A DNA stretch of 64,000 bases, taken from Streptomyces sp. NBC_00224. GTDB lineage: Bacteria; Actinomycetota; Actinomycetes; Streptomycetales; Streptomycetaceae. How positions within the stretch are numbered: position 1 is the first letter of the stretch; every line of letters starts with the position of its first letter. Below, piece by piece: positions 19,488 through 29,000 of the stretch. A program made the translations under genes and the position numbers. The notes beneath the pieces were generated by a model that saw nothing but the letters and a program-made list of their open reading frames with translations, did not search any database and was not told the DNA's origin. The stretch is taken from contig NZ_CP108106.1 of assembly GCF_041435195.1 (NCBI RefSeq), forward strand, positions 3,906,001 through 3,970,000, in the 5' to 3' direction.

Positions 19488-19756
19488 GGTGCACCACGGT
19501 CGCCGGGAATAGGTGTGCGTGACACTACGCGAACCGGCCTGGGCCGTGCAGGCACCGTCCGAGGATGTTCCGGGGATGCGCCTTATGTCCTGTTGGCGGC
19601 GGCTCATGGACGCCCTCGCGGGGGCAGAATCCGGCGGGGCGCGCCGAAACGCGCGGGAGCTGGCACAGTGGTAGGGGGAACGGTTGCGTTTCCCTGAGCG
19701 TTGTGCGGAGCAGTAGGTGCATACGGCGGCTCCGCCGCGCGGGAGGAGGAAAGCGC

Positions 19757-19948
19757 ATGACCTATGACCGATTGGTGTGCGCGAACTGCGCGGCGCCGGT
19801 CAGCGAGGGCCGCTGCCCCGTCTGCCGGGCCAACCGCGCGCGGCTGCAGCAGGAAGGCCCTTGGGGCGGTCTGAGCCCGGCGGCGCTGGTGACGCTGCTC
19901 GTGGTGCTCGTGGCCGCGGTGGCCCTGCTGGCCCACCAGACCGTGTAA
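19757..19948 (+). CDS. Small zinc-ribbon, single-TM protein of unknown function
   Basis: 63 residues starting ATG 19757, with a very strong GGAGGAGGA ribosome site 7 nt upstream. Two Cys pairs near the N-terminus (CANC at 8-11 and CPVC at 20-23) form a minimal zinc ribbon. A C-terminal TM helix ([18 protein letters not shown]) anchors it with only three residues beyond. It is a lone plus-strand gene facing ftsEX's back, ended by a strong hairpin. The function is unknown; zinc-ribbon/TM miniproteins are often partners of larger complexes. Confidence 0.8.
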   Translation: MTYDRLVCANCAAPVSEGRCPVCRANRARLQQEGPWGGLSPAALVTLLVVLVAAVALLAHQTV

Positions 19949-19961
19949 CGACGTCATACGA

Positions 19962-20000
19962 ACGTGGGGCCCGGGGTGCGCTGCACCCCGGGCCCCACGT
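19962..20000. terminator. Bidirectional terminator
   Basis: A perfect 18-bp stem (19962-19979 with 19983-20000) and 3-nt loop lies between the convergent zinc-ribbon and LAETG-protein genes, with TCGTT beyond it. Confidence 0.85.
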
Positions 20001-20048
20001 CGTTCAGATCCGCTGATCCGCCGATCCGCCGATCTGCCGGCGATCCGA

Positions 20049-21104
20049 TCAGACGGCCGTACGGCCGCCGACCAGGCGCGGCATGAACCGGAAGCCGATG
20101 CCACCGGCGATCATCGTCGCGGCACCGAGCAGCAGGAACGTGGTCTCGCCCGCACCGGTCTCGGCGAGCTCGTCCTTGGCCTTGCCCTGCTCGACCGGCT
20201 TCGAGCTGACGTTGTCGGTGTCGGTGTTGTCCGGGCAGTCGGCGCCGTCGAGCGAGACGGTGCAGGTGCCGCCGGTACCACCGGTGCTGGAGCCGCCCGT
20301 GCTGGAGCCGCCGGTGGCGGTGGACCCGCCGGTGGAGGACCCGCCGGTGGTGCTGCCACCGGTGGCGGAGGAGCCGCCGGTGCTCGTGGTGCCGCCCGTG
20401 CCGGTGGTGCCGCCCGTGCCGGTGGTGCCGCCCGTGCCGGTGGTGCCACCGGTCGAGGTGGAGCCGCCGGTGGTGCTGGTGCCGCCCGTGGACGACGAAC
20501 CACCGGTGGACGAGGAACCGCCCGTGGTGGACGAACCGCCGGTGGAGGACGAGCCACCCGTCGACGACGAACCGCCCGTGGTGCTGCTGCCACCCGTGGA
20601 CGAGGAACCGCCCGTGGTGGACGAGCCGCCGGTGGAGGACGAGCCACCCGTCGAGGACGAACCGCCCGTGCCGCCGGTGTCGGCGCCGCCGATGCCACCG
20701 GTCGACGACGACGAACCGCCGGTGGACGAGCTGCCGCCGGTGGACGAGGAACCGCCCGTGGAGGACGAGCCGCCGGTGGACGAGCCACCCGTCGACGACG
20801 TGTCACCCGTGGTGCTGCTGCCGCCCGTGGAGGACGAACCGCCGGTGGACGAGGAACCGCCCGTGCCGCCGGTGTCGGCGCCGCCGATGCCACCGACCGT
20901 GCCGGTGCCGCCGTCCGATTCGCCCTGGACGCCGAGACCGACGTCCACACCGCTCTTGTCGACCTCGGCCTTGGCGCTGATGGGGCCGATGTTGACATCG
21001 ACACCGGCGGCCTGGGCCGCACCCGCGGCGGTCAGGGACGCGCCTGCCGCGATCACCGCGCCCGCGGCTATCCGTGCAACGCGGACCCGCGTCATTTTGG
21101 TCAT
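20049..21104 (-). CDS. LAETG sortase-anchored Ser/Gly/Thr-repeat surface protein
   Basis: 351 residues. Signal peptide with cleavage near AQA-AG (about 32), then a short conserved-looking segment (VDVNIGPISAKAEVDKSGVD). Residues about 70-280 are almost wholly tandem GGSSSTGG/GGSSTTGG units interrupted twice by VGGIGGADTGG-type blocks. A short Cys pair segment (CTVSLDGADC) precedes the C-terminus. LAETG at 313-317, a 20-residue hydrophobic stretch and an Arg-containing tail make a class E sortase signal like that of long chaplins. The protein is therefore expected to be covalently attached to peptidoglycan with the repeat as a flexible stalk. Biological role unknown. The repeated DNA is likely to vary in copy number between strains. 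Confidence 0.85.
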   Translation of the reverse strand: MTKMTRVRVARIAAGAVIAAGASLTAAGAAQAAGVDVNIGPISAKAEVDKSGVDVGLGVQGESDGGTGTVGGIGGADTGGTGGSSSTGGSSSTGGSSTTGDTSSTGGSSTGGSSSTGGSSSTGGSSSTGGSSSSTGGIGGADTGGTGGSSSTGGSSSTGGSSTTGGSSSTGGSSTTGGSSSTGGSSSTGGSSTTGGSSSTGGSSSTGGTSTTGGSTSTGGTTGTGGTTGTGGTTGTGGTTSTGGSSATGGSTTGGSSTGGSTATGGSSTGGSSTGGTGGTCTVSLDGADCPDNTDTDNVSSKPVEQGKAKDELAETGAGETTFLLLGAATMIAGGIGFRFMPRLVGGRTAV

Positions 21105-21323
21105 CTGCCTGCTACCCCCAGTAGCTAATTCGTCATGGAGCAGCGCCGGGGGGCCGCGGGACTGGGAGATCCGTTTCCGTCGCCCCCGTCACACGCGCCC
21201 CGGAAATACGCATGCCGCGCGTCAGCCTTCCGCACTCCTAAGAATCGCGTCAAGGCCGTTGCGTACGGAATGCCCGGATTAGGGCGACTTGCCCGTCGTA
21301 CGGGATTGCGACTGTGACGTAAA

Positions 21324-21358
21324 AAGGGAACTGCCGCTCAATGAACGGCAGTTCCCTT
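21324..21358 (-). terminator. Intrinsic terminator of prfB
   Basis: A 13-bp perfect stem (21324-21336 with 21346-21358) is followed on the minus strand by a run of five T's, 29 nt after the prfB stop. The rest of the 21105-21386 gap is the promoter region of the LAETG protein gene. Confidence 0.88.
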
Positions 21359-21386
21359 GTCGACAAAGCCCCGAAAAGGCAGTCGG

Positions 21387-22490
21387 TTACTTCTCCTGCT
21401 GCTTGCGCCAGCGAATTCCCGCTTCCAGGAAACCGTCGATCTCGCCGTCGAGCACCGCCTGCGGGTTGCCGACCTCGAACTCGGTGCGCAGGTCCTTGAC
21501 CATCTGGTACGGGTGCAGGACGTACGAACGCATCTGGTTGCCCCAGGAGCTGCCGCTGTCCTTGAGGGCGTCCATCCTGGCCCGCTCCTCCTGGCGCTGG
21601 CGCTCAAGGAGCTTGGCCTGGAGGACGTTCATGGCGCTCGCCTTGTTCTGGATCTGGGAGCGCTCGTTCTGACAGGAGACGACGATGCCGGTCGGCAGGT
21701 GCGTGATCCGGACCGCGGAGTCGGTGGTGTTGACGCCCTGGCCGCCGGGGCCCGAGGCGCGGTACACGTCCACGCGCAGCTCGGACTCGTCGATCTCGAC
21801 GTGGTCGGAGGACTCGACGACCGGGAGGATCTCGACGCCCGCGAACGAGGTCTGGCGGCGGCCCTGGTTGTCGAACGGCGAGATGCGCACCAGGCGGTGC
21901 GTGCCCTGCTCGACGGAGAGCGTGCCGTACGCGTACGGCGCCTTGACGACGAAGGTGGTCGACTTGATGCCGGCCTCTTCCGCGTACGACGTCTCGTAGA
22001 CCTCGGTCGAGTAGCCGTGGCGCTCGGCCCAGCGCAGGTACATGCGCTGCAGGCGCTCGGCGAAGTCCGAGGCGTCGACGCCGCCGGCCTCGGCACGGAT
22101 GTTGACCAGCGCCTCGCGCTCGTCGTACTCGCCGGACAGGAGCGTGCGGACCTCCATCTCGTCCAGCGCCTTGCGCACGGAGACCAGCTCGGTCTCCGCC
22201 TCCGCGAGGGTGTCCGCGTCGTCCATCTCCTCGGCGAGCTCGAAGAGCACACTGAGGTCGTCGATCCGGCCGCGCAGCGCCTCGGTCTTGCGGACCTCGG
22301 CCTGGAGGTGCGAAAGCTTGCTCGTGATCTTCTGGGCGGCCTCCGGGTCGTCCCACAGGGACGGCGCGGCTGCCTGCTCCTCAAGCACGGCGATATCTGC
22401 CCTCAGCTTGTCGAGGTCCAGGACGGCCTCGATCGACCCCATGGTCGAGGAGAGGGACTTCAGCTCTTCGGATACATCGACGACTGCCAC
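21387..22490 (-). CDS. prfB: Peptide chain release factor 2
   Basis: 367 residues from GTG 22490 ([13 protein letters not shown]); upstream codons to 22541 are not used. The RF2-specific stop-codon tripeptide SPF (204-206, in VRISPFDNQ) and the catalytic GGQ (249-251, in SGPGGQGVN) are present, so it decodes UGA and UAA. The frame is continuous from the start, meaning the programmed +1 frameshift of the E. coli gene is absent. Gene order prfB then, further on, ftsEX on the same strand is typical of actinobacteria. Confidence 0.97.
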   Translation of the reverse strand: MAVVDVSEELKSLSSTMGSIEAVLDLDKLRADIAVLEEQAAAPSLWDDPEAAQKITSKLSHLQAEVRKTEALRGRIDDLSVLFELAEEMDDADTLAEAETELVSVRKALDEMEVRTLLSGEYDEREALVNIRAEAGGVDASDFAERLQRMYLRWAERHGYSTEVYETSYAEEAGIKSTTFVVKAPYAYGTLSVEQGTHRLVRISPFDNQGRRQTSFAGVEILPVVESSDHVEIDESELRVDVYRASGPGGQGVNTTDSAVRITHLPTGIVVSCQNERSQIQNKASAMNVLQAKLLERQRQEERARMDALKDSGSSWGNQMRSYVLHPYQMVKDLRTEFEVGNPQAVLDGEIDGFLEAGIRWRKQQEK

Positions 22491-22559
22491 GGGTCCAGCG
22501 TAACGGCTGTGCGCAAGGACGTTTCCCCCGCGGCGTGCCATCGCCGGACGGGGCCGGGC

Positions 22560-23798
22560 CTACGGGGTCGCCGGGACCGAGTGCTTGGAGTCCTGCGGCG
22601 GCTCGTCCTTACCGTCGCCGCCTCCGCTCGTCGCCAGCCAGCCGCCGACCGCCACCGCCGCCGTCAGGGCGACCGCAGAGGCGCCCAGGATCAGTCGGCG
22701 CTTGCGGACCTGGTCCGCGCGGTGGCGTGCGGACCCCGGGCGCGGGGTGCCTGCCGGGCGGGGGGCGCGGGCCGTGCCAAGGGGGCCGCCCGCCAGTTCG
22801 TCGGGGGCGGGGACGCGCATGCTGGTGTGGGTGTCGCGGTTGGAGTCCAGGGGGGCGCCCGGCACCAGGGGCACCGCGCCCCGGCGGGGCCTGCCGGAGG
22901 AGGGGGCGGGCTCCTCGTACACCTGCTCCTCGGGCTCCTCGGCGTCCGGCTCGTCCACGTCCAGCGGCGGCATCCCCGCCACCAGCGGCAGCAGCTCGCG
23001 CAGGCGGGCGGAGAGCTCCGAGGCGCGCAGGCGGGAGGCCGGGGCCTTGGCGAGGCACTGGACGACCAGCTGCCAGAGCTCGTCGGGGATGCCGGGCAGC
23101 GGCACCACGGTCTCGGTGACGTGGCGGCGCAGGACCGCGCCGGGGTGGCCGCCGCCGAAGGGCGTGAAGCCCGCCAGGAGCTCGTAGAGCACCGTCGCCA
23201 GGGCGTAGATGTCCACCGCCGCCCGGGGCGGGAGGCCCTCGACGATCTCGGGGGCCAGATAGTCGGGCGTGCCGATGATGCGGGTGGCCTTGGTGCGGCG
23301 GGGGGTATCGATCAGCTTCGCCACGCCGAAGTCGGTGAGGAGCGCGGGGTGCGCGCCGCCGGGGCCGAGCGGGCCCTGCATGTCCAGGAGGATGTTCTCG
23401 GGCTTGACGTCCCGGTGCACGACGCCGGCCGCGTGCGCGGCGGCCAGGCCGTCGGCCACGTCCGCGACGATCGCCACCGCCGCCTCGGGGGCGAGCCGGC
23501 GCTCGCGGTCGAGCCGGGTGCGTACGTCCGTACCCCGCACGAGGTCCATGACCAGGGCGAGGTCGTTGCCGTCGACGACCAGGTCGCGCACGCCCACGAC
23601 GTTCGGGTGGTCGAGGCCGAGCAGCGCGGTGCGCTCCTGGACGAAGCGGCCGACCAGCTCCTGGTCGGCGGCGAGGTCCTCGCGCAGCAGCTTGATGGCG
23701 ACGGGCCCGTCAGGCCCCTCGCCTAGCCACACCGTGCCGGCGCTGCCCCGCCCCAGAATCTGGTGGGCGGTGTACCGGCTGCCGATATTCCGTGCCAA
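22560..23798 (-). CDS. pkaB: Membrane Ser/Thr protein kinase (PkaB-like)
   Basis: 412 residues. Hanks-type kinase domain at about 10-275: glycine loop GRGSAG 16-21, VAIK lysine 36, HRD 128-130 in HRDVKPEN, DFG 156-158, APE 182-184, all intact. A Pro/Glu-rich juxtamembrane region follows, then one TM helix (RLILGASAVALTAAVAVGG) and only about 25 outside residues. It lies directly after another kinase gene on the same strand and upstream of prfB, as PkaB/PkaA do in S. coelicolor (from memory). Signal and substrates are unknown. Confidence 0.93.
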   Translation of the reverse strand: MARNIGSRYTAHQILGRGSAGTVWLGEGPDGPVAIKLLREDLAADQELVGRFVQERTALLGLDHPNVVGVRDLVVDGNDLALVMDLVRGTDVRTRLDRERRLAPEAAVAIVADVADGLAAAHAAGVVHRDVKPENILLDMQGPLGPGGAHPALLTDFGVAKLIDTPRRTKATRIIGTPDYLAPEIVEGLPPRAAVDIYALATVLYELLAGFTPFGGGHPGAVLRRHVTETVVPLPGIPDELWQLVVQCLAKAPASRLRASELSARLRELLPLVAGMPPLDVDEPDAEEPEEQVYEEPAPSSGRPRRGAVPLVPGAPLDSNRDTHTSMRVPAPDELAGGPLGTARAPRPAGTPRPGSARHRADQVRKRRLILGASAVALTAAVAVGGWLATSGGGDGKDEPPQDSKHSVPATP

Positions 23799-23923
23799 GA
23801 CTGCTCCCTCAGCGGCTGGCTGTGCACGCCGAGGCTACGCGGCCGGAAGGCCAACCTTCACTTCCGAGGGGGAAATCACCCCCTGGAAGTCGACAAATCC
23901 ACGAAGTCGGCGTGGCGCGCGCC

Positions 23924-25645
23924 TCAGTTGCCGTCGAGTTTGCCGATCCAGCCCGACACCTTGTCGACGGCGTCGCCGATGGCCTGCCAGTAGCTCTTGC
24001 CCTCGGCCACCCAGTCCTGGAGCGGGGTCAGCTCCCAGATCAGCCAGCCCGCCACGAACAGCAGGACGAGGGTGAACAGACAGCCCTTGAGGCAGCCGAG
24101 GCCCGGGATCCGCATCGGGTTCGCGTTGCGGCGGCGCGGCTCGCGGGGCGCGGGAGCCTGCGGCTGCTGCGGCTGGGGCGCCTGCGGCGGGGCGTACTGC
24201 TGGCGCTGCTGATGCTGGGGCGGCGGCGCGTACTGCTGGTGCTGCGGGGGCTGCGCGTACGGCTGGGGCTGCTGCGGCTGCCGGTACTGCTGAGGCTGGG
24301 GCTGCTGCTGGGGGTACTGCTGCTGAGGGCGCTGCGGAGGCCGCTGTTGCTGCGGCGGCTGGGGCTGCTGCGACTGGCGGTGCGGGCGGCGGCGCAGCGG
24401 GTCCTGCTCCGGGTCCAGGTACTGGACCTGCGTCTGCTCGTTGCGGTCGCGGGCCGCCTGGAGCTGGGACTGCCAGGGGTGCGGCTGCTCGGGCTGCTGC
24501 GGGTCGAGGCCCTGCTGGCCGAACTGGTTCTGGCCCTGCGGCACCGGCGGCATCACGGCCGTCGGATCGGCCGCGCCCCGGCTGGGCAGGACGGCGGTCG
24601 GGTCCGCCGCTCCGGACGTGTTCGGCAGGTACGAGGTCGCCGCGTTCGGATCGTTCTGACCGTACGAACCCGCGTTGCTCGGCAGCACCTGGGTCGGGTC
24701 GGCCGCGCCGGGCGTCTCGGGGACGGGCGCGGGCGCCGGGTCGGGCGCGAGCAGCGCGCCGACGCCGTCGGCCGCCTCGACCTGGGCCGCGCTGGAGTGC
24801 ACCCCGATGCCGTCGGCCACGACGCGCAGGGCGCGCGCGAGGTTCTCGGCGCTCGGCCGCTCGTCCGGGTTCTTGCGCAGACAGCGCTCTATGACCGTCC
24901 ACAGCGGGCCGGGGACGGTGGTGGGGCGGCGCGGCTCCTCGCTCAGATGCCGGTGCAGCACCTCCAGAGCGGTCCCGCCCGCGAACGGCGGACGCCCGGT
25001 GACCAGCTCGTAGATCAGGATTCCGGCACCGTAGATGTCGACGGCGGAGGTCTGCGGGCGACCCTCGGCGGACTCCGGCGCCACGTACGCGGGCGTGCCC
25101 ACGAACTCGTGCGTACGGGTCAGGCCCGGGGAGTCCGCGAGGCGCGCGATGCCGAAGTCGGTGAGCATCGGGTGCATGGCGCCGCCGCGCTCGTCGAGCA
25201 GGACGTTGGCGGGCTTCAGATCGCGGTGGACGACGCCGTCGGCATGGCTGGCGGCGAGCGCGTCCGCGATCTGCGCGGTGAGCAGGGACGCGGCGACCGG
25301 GGTGAGCGGGCCGTTCTCGCGCAGGTAGCGGTGCAGGTCCGGGCCGTCGATCAGGTCCATGACCAGGGCGAGCAGATCGCCCTCGACGACGAGGTCGCGG
25401 GTGCGCACGATGTTGGGGTGCGTCAGGCGCAGCAGCACCGACCGCTCGCGCAGGAACCGCATCACGACGTCGGCGTCGTTGGCCAGCTCCTCCTTGAGGA
25501 CCTTGATCGCGACGGTCTCGCCGGGCTGGCCGGCCACGGCCGCCTCGGCACCCGCCGCCTCCCGCTGGCTCGCGCGCCAGACGGTGCCCGTGGCACCGCG
25601 TCCGAGCGGCTCTTCGAGCAAGTACTTGCTGCCTACCGGCCGCAC
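23924..25645 (-). CDS. pkaA: Membrane Ser/Thr protein kinase with Pro/Gln-rich linker (PkaA-like)
   Basis: 573 residues from GTG 25645, with a GGGAGC site upstream. Kinase domain about 8-275: GRGATG 15-20, lysine 48 in VAIK, HRD 140-142, DFG 163-165. A 17-residue Ala/Gly insertion separates the glycine loop from the VAIK strand, an unusual feature. Residues about 400-510 are extremely rich in Gln and Pro (QQP, PQQ runs). A TM helix (CLFTLVLLFVAGWLIWEL) and a short acidic/Trp-containing extracytoplasmic end follow. It is 125 nt upstream of pkaB and divergent from an FHA-domain protein, a likely phospho-Thr reader. Confidence 0.93.
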   Translation of the reverse strand: MRPVGSKYLLEEPLGRGATGTVWRASQREAAGAEAAVAGQPGETVAIKVLKEELANDADVVMRFLRERSVLLRLTHPNIVRTRDLVVEGDLLALVMDLIDGPDLHRYLRENGPLTPVAASLLTAQIADALAASHADGVVHRDLKPANVLLDERGGAMHPMLTDFGIARLADSPGLTRTHEFVGTPAYVAPESAEGRPQTSAVDIYGAGILIYELVTGRPPFAGGTALEVLHRHLSEEPRRPTTVPGPLWTVIERCLRKNPDERPSAENLARALRVVADGIGVHSSAAQVEAADGVGALLAPDPAPAPVPETPGAADPTQVLPSNAGSYGQNDPNAATSYLPNTSGAADPTAVLPSRGAADPTAVMPPVPQGQNQFGQQGLDPQQPEQPHPWQSQLQAARDRNEQTQVQYLDPEQDPLRRRPHRQSQQPQPPQQQRPPQRPQQQYPQQQPQPQQYRQPQQPQPYAQPPQHQQYAPPPQHQQRQQYAPPQAPQPQQPQAPAPREPRRRNANPMRIPGLGCLKGCLFTLVLLFVAGWLIWELTPLQDWVAEGKSYWQAIGDAVDKVSGWIGKLDGN

Positions 25646-26050
25646 GTCATGCGCTCCCTGCTGGTCTGGCTGGTTCCGGGTCTCTTCGGGTGTCCCCGAA
25701 CCGCCCACTGTAGTGCCGCCGACTGTCACGACGGCTGTGCGACGACTGTGGCGGCGCGGGCCCACACGCTCCGGGTGTTCGAAGGGAAGACGCCACCTTC
25801 GTACGGAAGGTTGCCGAACGGTCGTGCCGAAGCGGGGTGAGCGATTCCGACGAGGTGCGCAACCAGCCACTTTGCGGCCACATTTGCGTCGAGAGCCGAC
25901 CATTCAAGATCACTTGGAGGTGGGGGGCGGGCGTGTTGTCAGTGGCAGGTGCGAGGATGCCCTCAGCACGACATGTGTGCCTGGTGGGGGGAATCACAAG
26001 GGCCTTCCCTCCGTGCCCGGCACCCCCGCGCAGAAGGGACCGCCGAGGCG
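25646..26050. promoter_or_regulatory. Divergent promoter region, kinase PkaA versus FHA protein
   Basis: A 405-bp gap with no credible gene. It must hold promoters for both divergent genes. An AT-richer stretch lies at about 25855-25920. No clear operator palindrome was seen. Confidence 0.4.
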
Positions 26051-29000
26051 ATGCAGATCCGGCTGACCGTCCTCGCGCCGCGCAGCGGCCACGCTGCGGC
26101 GCGCGCCTGCGACGTGCTCGTGACCGCGCCCGCCGGGACCGCGCTCGCGGCCGTCGCCTCGGGCCTCGCCACGGCCGCGTCCGGCTCCGAGGTGTCCAGT
26201 GCGGTGGTGCTCTACGCGGGCCGGGAGCGCCTCGACCCACAGCGCCGCGTGCTCGGCGAACCGCCGCTGGTGGACGGGGCGGTGCTGTCCCTGTCGTCCC
26301 CGGCCGACCCCGCCTCGTACGCATACGCGGAGTACGCGTACGAGGAGCACGAGGAGGCGGCCCAGGCCCGGCTCTGCGTCGTCGCGGGGCCGGACGCGGG
26401 CGGGGTCCATCTGCTGCACGGCGGCCAGATCCGCGTCGGCCGCTCGGCGGACGCCGACGTTCCGCTGGACGACCCGGATGTGTCCCGGCTGCACTGCGCG
26501 GTCACGGTCGGCGAGGGCGGCCGAGTGTCGGTGGCCGACCTGGGCTCGACGAACGGCACGCGCGTGGACGGCGCCCCGGTCGGCCAGCACCCGGTGCGCC
26601 TGCCGGTGGGCGCGCTGCTGCGCCTCGGGGAGTCCGCCCTGCGACTGAGCACCGGCGCCCCGCCCCCGCAGCCGCTGCCCACGGTGCCGGACGGGGAGGG
26701 GCACGTCCGGGTGACCCCGGCCGCCTCGCCCCCGCAACCGCCGTCGGGGCCGGTGGCGTACGGGGAGGGAGCCCCGGCCGGGGCTCCGGTCCCGCACGGC
26801 GCGGAGACCGCCCGGGTGCCGTCCCCGCGCGCGTCGAGCGAGCCGGGCCCCGCCGGGCACGGCCCGACGACCCACGGCACGGGGAGCGCGCCCGCGCCCG
26901 GGGGCCACGGCCCGGGTGACCCGGCGGAGGACGGCGGGCGGCCGCACGGGCAGGGCGGCGACGAGGGTTTCGGACAGGGTCGTACGGAGGGCGGGTACGG
27001 CACGTACGGCGGCGTCTCCGGGCCGCGGGGCGGAAGCGGCCAGGCAAGCGGTCGGGCTCAGGTGCCCGGCGCGCGGGGCGAGGGCTCCGAGGTCCACGGG
27101 CCCGGGGCGGGCCATGGCCATCAGACTTACGGCGCGGGGCCGGGCAGGGACGACCAGGCCTACGGCGACGGCGAGGGCGCCGGCGGCCAGGCGTACGGCC
27201 CCGGTGCGAGTCGGCGGGTCGGGACACCTCCGCGCGGGACCCGGATGCCGGAGGACGTCGAGCACGCGCGCGTGGACGACGGGGCGCCGTCCCGGCGGCG
27301 CGGCGGGATCGGCGCCTGGGCACGGCGGCTGGCCGGAGGGCGCGGGGAGGACGTGTACGAACCGGCGCCCGCCGAGGCCGCGGCCGTGGCGCCGGGCGGC
27401 GCCCCGCCCGCGCCGGAGCGGTGGCCCGACCCCGCCGCGCTGCTGCTGACCGCGCTGGGACCCGGGCCCCGGCTGTGGGAGCGCCGCCCCGGGCACCCGG
27501 AGGAGCTGGCGATCCGGGTCGGGACGGCGGACCGGGGCGAGCTCGCGGCCGTGCCGGTCACCGTGGGGCTGCGGGAGGTCGGCTCGCTCGGCCTCGCCGG
27601 GCCCCGCGCCCGGCTGAACGGCCTGGCGAGGGCGGCCGTGGCCCAGCTGGCGGCGCTGCACGCGCCGGCCGACCTGGAGATCGTCCTCATCAGTACGGAG
27701 CGCGGCCGCAGCCTCCAGATCCGTACCGCGGAGTGGGGCTGGCTCGGCTGGCTCCCGCATGCGCGCCCCGGGCACGGCCAGGACTGCCGACTGCTCCTCG
27801 CGTACGACCGGGAGCAGGCCACGGCCCGTACGACCGAGCTGGTCCGGCGCCTGGACGACAGCCCGCTCGGGCCGGGCTGGGCGTCCGCCGACGCGGCGGC
27901 CGTGGCCGACGCGACCCGCCGCTACCGGGGTCCGTACACGGTGGTGATCGTCGACGGCGACCCCGGCTCGTCCGTGCTGCGCGAGACGACGGCCCGGCTC
28001 GCGTCCGCCGGGGGCGCGGCGGGCATCCATCTGCTCTGTCTCGCCGAGACGCCGGCCGCCTCGCCGGTGTCGCCGGTGGAGGCGACGTACGAGTCGGCGT
28101 GCGCGGTCTCGCTCCCCTTCCGCGAGTGCGGGGCGGCGGCGCTGCTGAGCGGGGACGTGGCCACGGCGCTGCGGCTGCTGCGCACCGCGGGCGGCCGCCC
28201 GGCCGGGCACGGCACGCTGGCGGTGGTGGACGCGGTGTCGGCGGCGTGGGCGGAGCGGTTCGCGCGGGCGCTGGCGCCACTGCGGGCGGGCGACGGAACC
28301 ACCGCGCCAGGGCGGCCGCCGGTGGCCCTGCCCCGCTCGTCCCGGCTGCTCGACGAACTGGGCCTGGCCCGGGCCACCCCGGCGTCCCTCATGGCGCGCT
28401 GGGAGTCGGCGCCGGACGGCGCGGTGGTGCTCGGCACCGGGCCGCGCGGCCCGGTCGGGGTCGGCCTCGCCTCCGACGGGCCGCATCTGCTGATCGAGGG
28501 ACCGGCGGGCAGCGGGCGTACGGAACTGCTGCGGGCGGTCGCCGCGTCGCTGGCGGCGGGGGCGCGGCCGGACCGGCTGGCTCTCGTACTGGTCGACGGG
28601 GCGGGCGGGGAGCGCGGCGAGGGCCTGCGCGCCTGCACCGAACTCCCCCATGTCTCCACCCACTTGGTGGCCTCGGACCCGGTCCGCATGCGGGAGTTCG
28701 CGCAGGCACTGGGGGCGGAGCTGAAGCGGCGGGCGGAGCTGCTGGGGGATCTGGGCTTCGCGGAATGGGTGGCGCGCCAGTCGCAGGAGGTGGCGGAGCG
28801 GATGGTCGGGCCGCGCTCGCCGGCCGCCGGTGAGCAGGGCGGCGACCAGCGGGGCGATGCGGACGCGCCGTCCACCAGCACGCTGCGGCTGCGGCCGCTG
28901 GGGCGTACGCGTACGGAGGCGGGGCCGCCGCCCCTCGCACGTCTCGTCGTCCTCGTCGACGACCTCGACGCCCTGGTCGCACCCGCGCTCGGCAGCCCCG

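Noticed and set aside
20280..20880. Repeated units resembling a CRISPR array
   Set aside because: Units are short, variable and in frame as GGSSSTGG codons with no spacers of uniform length.
20083..21282. Plus-strand Pro/Val/Glu-repeat protein (399 codons)
   Set aside because: It mirrors the low-complexity LAETG gene; the minus strand has signal peptide, LAETG anchor and ribosome context.
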